Below the pieces are notes generated by a model. That model searched no databases. It saw only the letters and a program-made list of their open reading frames with translations, and was not told the origin of the DNA. The translations under genes and the position numbers were made by a program. This document shows positions 60,906 through 64,000 of a stretch of DNA of 64,000 nucleotides, in pieces (positions within the stretch are counted from its first letter, which is position 1; every line of letters begins with the position of its first letter). The DNA is from GCA-2687515 sp002687515 (GTDB taxonomy: Bacteria; Pseudomonadota; Alphaproteobacteria; Rhodospirillales; UBA2165): the NCBI GenBank assembly GCA_030745835.1, contig JASLNU010000139.1:1-64000 (forward strand), read 5' to 3'.

Positions 60906-62849
60906 TCAGCCTGGTTCGCCCGCCAGGGTCCGCTTCTTCGCCAGCCATTCCTGGACAAAGAGTAAGGCGCCCAGCGCCAAGCCCGCCCCGTCGGTCCAGA
61001 TCGCCCAGGCGGCGAGTTCGTGGGGAATGAGCAGGAGAACGCCGGCGGCGATGAACCCGACCCGCCCGATGGCGCCCAGGGGCCGGGTCAGATAGCCGAT
61101 CATGCCCGCCGAGACCAGCCACACCCCGAGAACGGCCGAGGTCACGGCGAGTGCCACCGTCGCCCAATCGTCGGACTGCAAAAGCAGCGCCGGGGCGAAA
61201 ACGAAGAGGAACGGCACCACATAGGCGGTCCAGCCGAAACGCATGGCGGTCCAGCCCGTGGCCATCGGCGGTGCGCCCGCCAGGTTGGCGGCGAAAAAGG
61301 CGGCGATGGCCACCGGCGGGGTGATGAAGGACATCATGCCGAGATAGAGGATGAACATGTGGGCGGCCAGCGCCGGAATGCCGACCTCGACCAGCGACGG
61401 CGCGATGATGGCGGCGAGCAGTACATAGACCCCCAGCGTCGGCATGCCCATGCCGAGGATGATGCTGACCAGGGCGGCGAACAAAAGGAGCAGGAAGAGG
61501 CTGTCGCCGCCCACCTTCACGAGCAACAGCGTGAAGGCGAAGCTGAGCCCGGTGACCTGCAAGATGCCGATGATGAAGGAAGCGCCGGCGACGATCATCA
61601 GGATGTCGAGGATCGAGGTGCCGGTGGTTTCCAGCGACGCTAAGACCTCGCGGAGCGGCATGCGCTGGCTTTTGTAGCCGATGCCCAGCCCGACCGCGGC
61701 GACCACGATGGAGGCCGCGATGGCCGCCATCTGGACCTCCCAGTTGAGCCAGAAGAGCGCATATATAAGCACCACGAGGGGCAGGATGAAGATCCAGCCG
61801 GTCTTCATGACCGACCAAAGGCCGGGCAGCAGGTTCGCGTCCACCCGTTTTATGCCGCGGCGCGCCGCTTCCAAATCCGCCTGGATGAACAGCGCCACGT
61901 AATAGAGCAGGGACGGCACCAAGGCGGCGATGACGATGTCCTTGTAAGGACGCTCCAGGAAATCCGCCATGATGAAGGCGACGGCTCCCATCACCGGCGG
62001 CATCAGCTGCCCGCCGGTCGATGCGCAGGCCTCGACGGCCGCCGCCAGGCGGGCGGGAAAGCCGTTCCGCTTCATCATCGGAATGGTGACCACGCCGGTG
62101 GCGACGATGTTGGAGACCACGATCCCCGAGACCGAACCGAAGAGGCTGGAAGCGGTGATCGAGATCTTCGCCGAGCCGCCCCGGTAGCGGCCCATGAGGG
62201 CGAGCGCGAAATCGTTGAAAAAGTTCGATCCGCCGGAGCGCATCAGCAACTGGCCGAAGAAGACGAAGGTGAAGACGATGGTCGCCGCCACCTTCAAAAC
62301 GAAGCCTAAGAGGGCGTTGGTATCGAGGCCAAGATAGGTGACCAGATAACCCAGCTCCACCTTCCGGGCCTGCAAATCACCCGGAACGAGATGGCCCAAG
62401 AGCGCGTAGATCGAGAACAGGACGACGACCGTGAACAACGCATAGCCCGTGGTGCGGCGCATACCCTCCATGCACAACACGTAGAAAATAGTCGAGATAA
62501 TCAAGGCGTCGGCGGGGGTCTCGATCAGCCGGTCCATGACGCTGGGCCAGGCGAAGGCGATATACCAGCCGGCGGCGAACCCGGCGAAGGCCGCCAGGGC
62601 GTCGTACCAGGGCAAATGGGTCCGCTTGGTCTTGATCTTGACGGGAAAGTGGAGGTACACGAGGGCGATCCCGGTGCCCAGCATCGGCGCCATGATCTGC
62701 TCATCCAGCACGATCAGGCCGAAAACGCGGAAGAGGTCCGCCGACCAGGCCAACGAGGCCGAGGCCAGCGCCACGGCGAGCACCGGGCGCAAGACCTTCA
62801 CCACCGGCGAGATCGGCGCGTCGTCCGCCTCTTCGGGACTATCGCTCAC
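60906..62849 (-). CDS. TRAP transporter fused permease (4TM-12TM, TAXI type)
   Basis: A 647-residue inner-membrane protein combining the small (DctQ-like) and large (DctM-like) permease parts in one chain, with about sixteen helices. The soluble-rich first part (about 1-130) precedes typical DctM segments such as GGQLMPPVMGAVAFIMADFL and GMGMPTLGVYVLLAAIIAPS. Fused permeases work with TAXI-family binding proteins, and such a gene lies directly upstream. Start codon is GTG after GAGGATCG. Base composition is a little richer in GC than the neighbouring ligase. Confidence 0.92.
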   Translation of the reverse strand: MSDSPEEADDAPISPVVKVLRPVLAVALASASLAWSADLFRVFGLIVLDEQIMAPMLGTGIALVYLHFPVKIKTKRTHLPWYDALAAFAGFAAGWYIAFAWPSVMDRLIETPADALIISTIFYVLCMEGMRRTTGYALFTVVVLFSIYALLGHLVPGDLQARKVELGYLVTYLGLDTNALLGFVLKVAATIVFTFVFFGQLLMRSGGSNFFNDFALALMGRYRGGSAKISITASSLFGSVSGIVVSNIVATGVVTIPMMKRNGFPARLAAAVEACASTGGQLMPPVMGAVAFIMADFLERPYKDIVIAALVPSLLYYVALFIQADLEAARRGIKRVDANLLPGLWSVMKTGWIFILPLVVLIYALFWLNWEVQMAAIAASIVVAAVGLGIGYKSQRMPLREVLASLETTGTSILDILMIVAGASFIIGILQVTGLSFAFTLLLVKVGGDSLFLLLLFAALVSIILGMGMPTLGVYVLLAAIIAPSLVEVGIPALAAHMFILYLGMMSFITPPVAIAAFFAANLAGAPPMATGWTAMRFGWTAYVVPFLFVFAPALLLQSDDWATVALAVTSAVLGVWLVSAGMIGYLTRPLGAIGRVGFIAAGVLLLIPHELAAWAIWTDGAGLALGALLFVQEWLAKKRTLAGEPG

Positions 62850-62924
62850 GGCGATCCTCGCTCATAGCTTAACCCCGCCGCCCGCCGGGCGGTGGGTCCA
62901 CCGCAACGATCTCAGCCGGATTTT

Positions 62925-63896
62925 CTATTTGCCCGGCCAGATACCCTTTTCCTTAAAGTACTTGATCGACCCGGGATGGTATCGCACGGACGAATATTGC
63001 TTCGCCATCCGCTTGTCGGGAAAGAAGCCGTTGAAGGAGGGATGGCCTTTCGCCAGCGCCGCCTTGTTCTCGGCGACCGCCTTGACGAACTTGTACATCG
63101 TGTCGTTGGACACATGGGCGCCCGCCGTGATCACCAAGTTGACCCCCAAGACGTTGGTCGGCCCGAGGATACCGGCGAAGCGCGGGTTCGGTTTGAGCGT
63201 CATGATGAAATAGTCGGGCCGCACCTTTTTCACCCGCGCCAGGGCGGCGGGCGAGTTATCCATGGAGAGAAACCTCAACCCGCCCTTGATCGCTGCATTG
63301 ATCTCGGCGACCTTGGGCGCGCCGACGGCGAACGTGGTTCCGTCGTTCTTGCCCACCTTGAAGTCGTTGGCGGCCGGGATCAGGCCGGATGTGGGAACCG
63401 ATTCCATATCCGCGAGGCTTAATCCGGCGGCCGCCAGGACACCGTTCGCCAGCGGGATGCCGTTGGGAAACGCCTTCCAGCCGGTGGGGAACCGGCGACC
63501 CTTCATATCGGCGACCGTCTTGATGCTGGAATTGTTGCGCACCATGATGCCGATGGGGAAGGCCAGCGCCGTGAAGGCGACCCGCAAGTTGACCTTCGCC
63601 CGGCCCTTGAAGTCGTGGGTGCCGAGGACGGCGGTCGTCATGTGCGATGCGGTACCGACCGAGAATTCGGCATGCTTGGAATGGACCGCCGACAGGACCG
63701 CGGCGGTGCCGCGCATCGGCAGGACGCGGACTTGCATGCCGGTGGCGGTCTGAACCACCTTCGATATGATCTGCGCCTGAACGTGATTGATGGCGCCGGG
63801 TTGAAGTGTGGCGAAGCCGAGGGTCTGGGCGAATGCGGTTGCCGGCGCCGCCGCCGCCAATAAGGCGAGGGTGGCGCATTTCAGGAATTGGGTCAT
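62925..63896 (-). CDS. TAXI-family TRAP solute-binding protein
   Basis: A 323-residue periplasmic protein with a signal peptide (CATLALLAAAAPATAFA). The pattern PGAINHVQAQIISKVVQTAT near the start of the mature protein and VGTASHMTTAVLGTHDF match the TAXI family. These proteins bind solutes such as carboxylates or glutamate for fused TRAP permeases. AGGAGACACC precedes the ATG. It is the first gene of the unit with the fused permease, and its promoter probably lies in 63900-64000. Confidence 0.9.
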   Translation of the reverse strand: MTQFLKCATLALLAAAAPATAFAQTLGFATLQPGAINHVQAQIISKVVQTATGMQVRVLPMRGTAAVLSAVHSKHAEFSVGTASHMTTAVLGTHDFKGRAKVNLRVAFTALAFPIGIMVRNNSSIKTVADMKGRRFPTGWKAFPNGIPLANGVLAAAGLSLADMESVPTSGLIPAANDFKVGKNDGTTFAVGAPKVAEINAAIKGGLRFLSMDNSPAALARVKKVRPDYFIMTLKPNPRFAGILGPTNVLGVNLVITAGAHVSNDTMYKFVKAVAENKAALAKGHPSFNGFFPDKRMAKQYSSVRYHPGSIKYFKEKGIWPGK

Positions 63897-64000
63897 GGCG
63901 GTGTCTCCTCTCGTGAATGGTCCGGCCCCTTTTTGTTCGTACAGTCTGCCCGACCTATCTGGTGTACAAATCCGCTGTTACACACACAGCCGCGAGGGTA

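Overview
This 64 kb window looks like a chromosomal segment of a GC-rich alphaproteobacterium, probably related to the Rhodospirillales. The basis is gene order and protein type: metK-trmB, then rimP-nusA-ylxR-infB-rbfA-truB-rpsO-pnp, a fabA-fabB-fabI cluster beside an Irr-type Fur regulator, ubiE-ubiB-coaBC-dut, mutM, rpsT, and dnaA-dnaN-recF-gyrB. No tRNA, rRNA, CRISPR array, prophage or intact insertion sequence was recognised.

Layout. 1-10.5 kb holds the end of metK, trmB, and the transcription/translation operon rimP to pnp. The operon is preceded by a strong intrinsic terminator, probably a leader attenuator. 10.7-13.4 kb holds fabA-fabB-fabI for unsaturated fatty acid synthesis. 13.4-16.5 kb is an iron/peroxide module: irr, a rubrerythrin with an Irr-box-like site at its promoter, a GlpC/heterodisulfide-reductase-like iron-sulfur protein and a DUF3501 protein. 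16.5-24.2 kb is an accessory island with one 6.5 kb gene for a secreted repeat protein ending in ricin-like lectin repeats. Its flanks carry three copies of a structured palindromic repeat and other small repeats. 24.2-32.2 kb is mostly minus-strand metabolism (SH3 protein, E1-like enzyme, cysK, an Rrf2 regulator, dut, coaBC, ubiB, ubiE). 32.3-41.1 kb carries mutM, a small secreted protein, rpsT and the dnaA-dnaN-recF-gyrB replication block. 41.1-47.2 kb holds a pentapeptide protein, a class A penicillin-binding protein, hldE and a two-domain oxidoreductase. 47.3-54.2 kb holds a glutathione S-transferase, a DMT exporter, a DUF3126 protein, a metallo-beta-lactamase-fold protein, a DUF427-cyclase fusion and an aldolase/SDR fusion. 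54.5-63.9 kb is a solute uptake and breakdown locus: two TRAP systems, an isochorismatase-family hydrolase, an alpha/beta hydrolase and an acyl-CoA synthetase.

The most notable item is the glutathione S-transferase at 47295-47990. Its natural start, with a good ribosome site, opens a frame with a single in-frame TGA at codon 13. That codon falls where related enzymes have the catalytic cysteine (context SSKT-TGA-PWVQRA). A hairpin compatible with a bacterial SECIS follows it. The best reading is a selenocysteine-containing GST, which a routine gene call would truncate to a version starting at 47352 without its active site. The selenocysteine machinery is not in the window, so the claim needs the rest of the genome.
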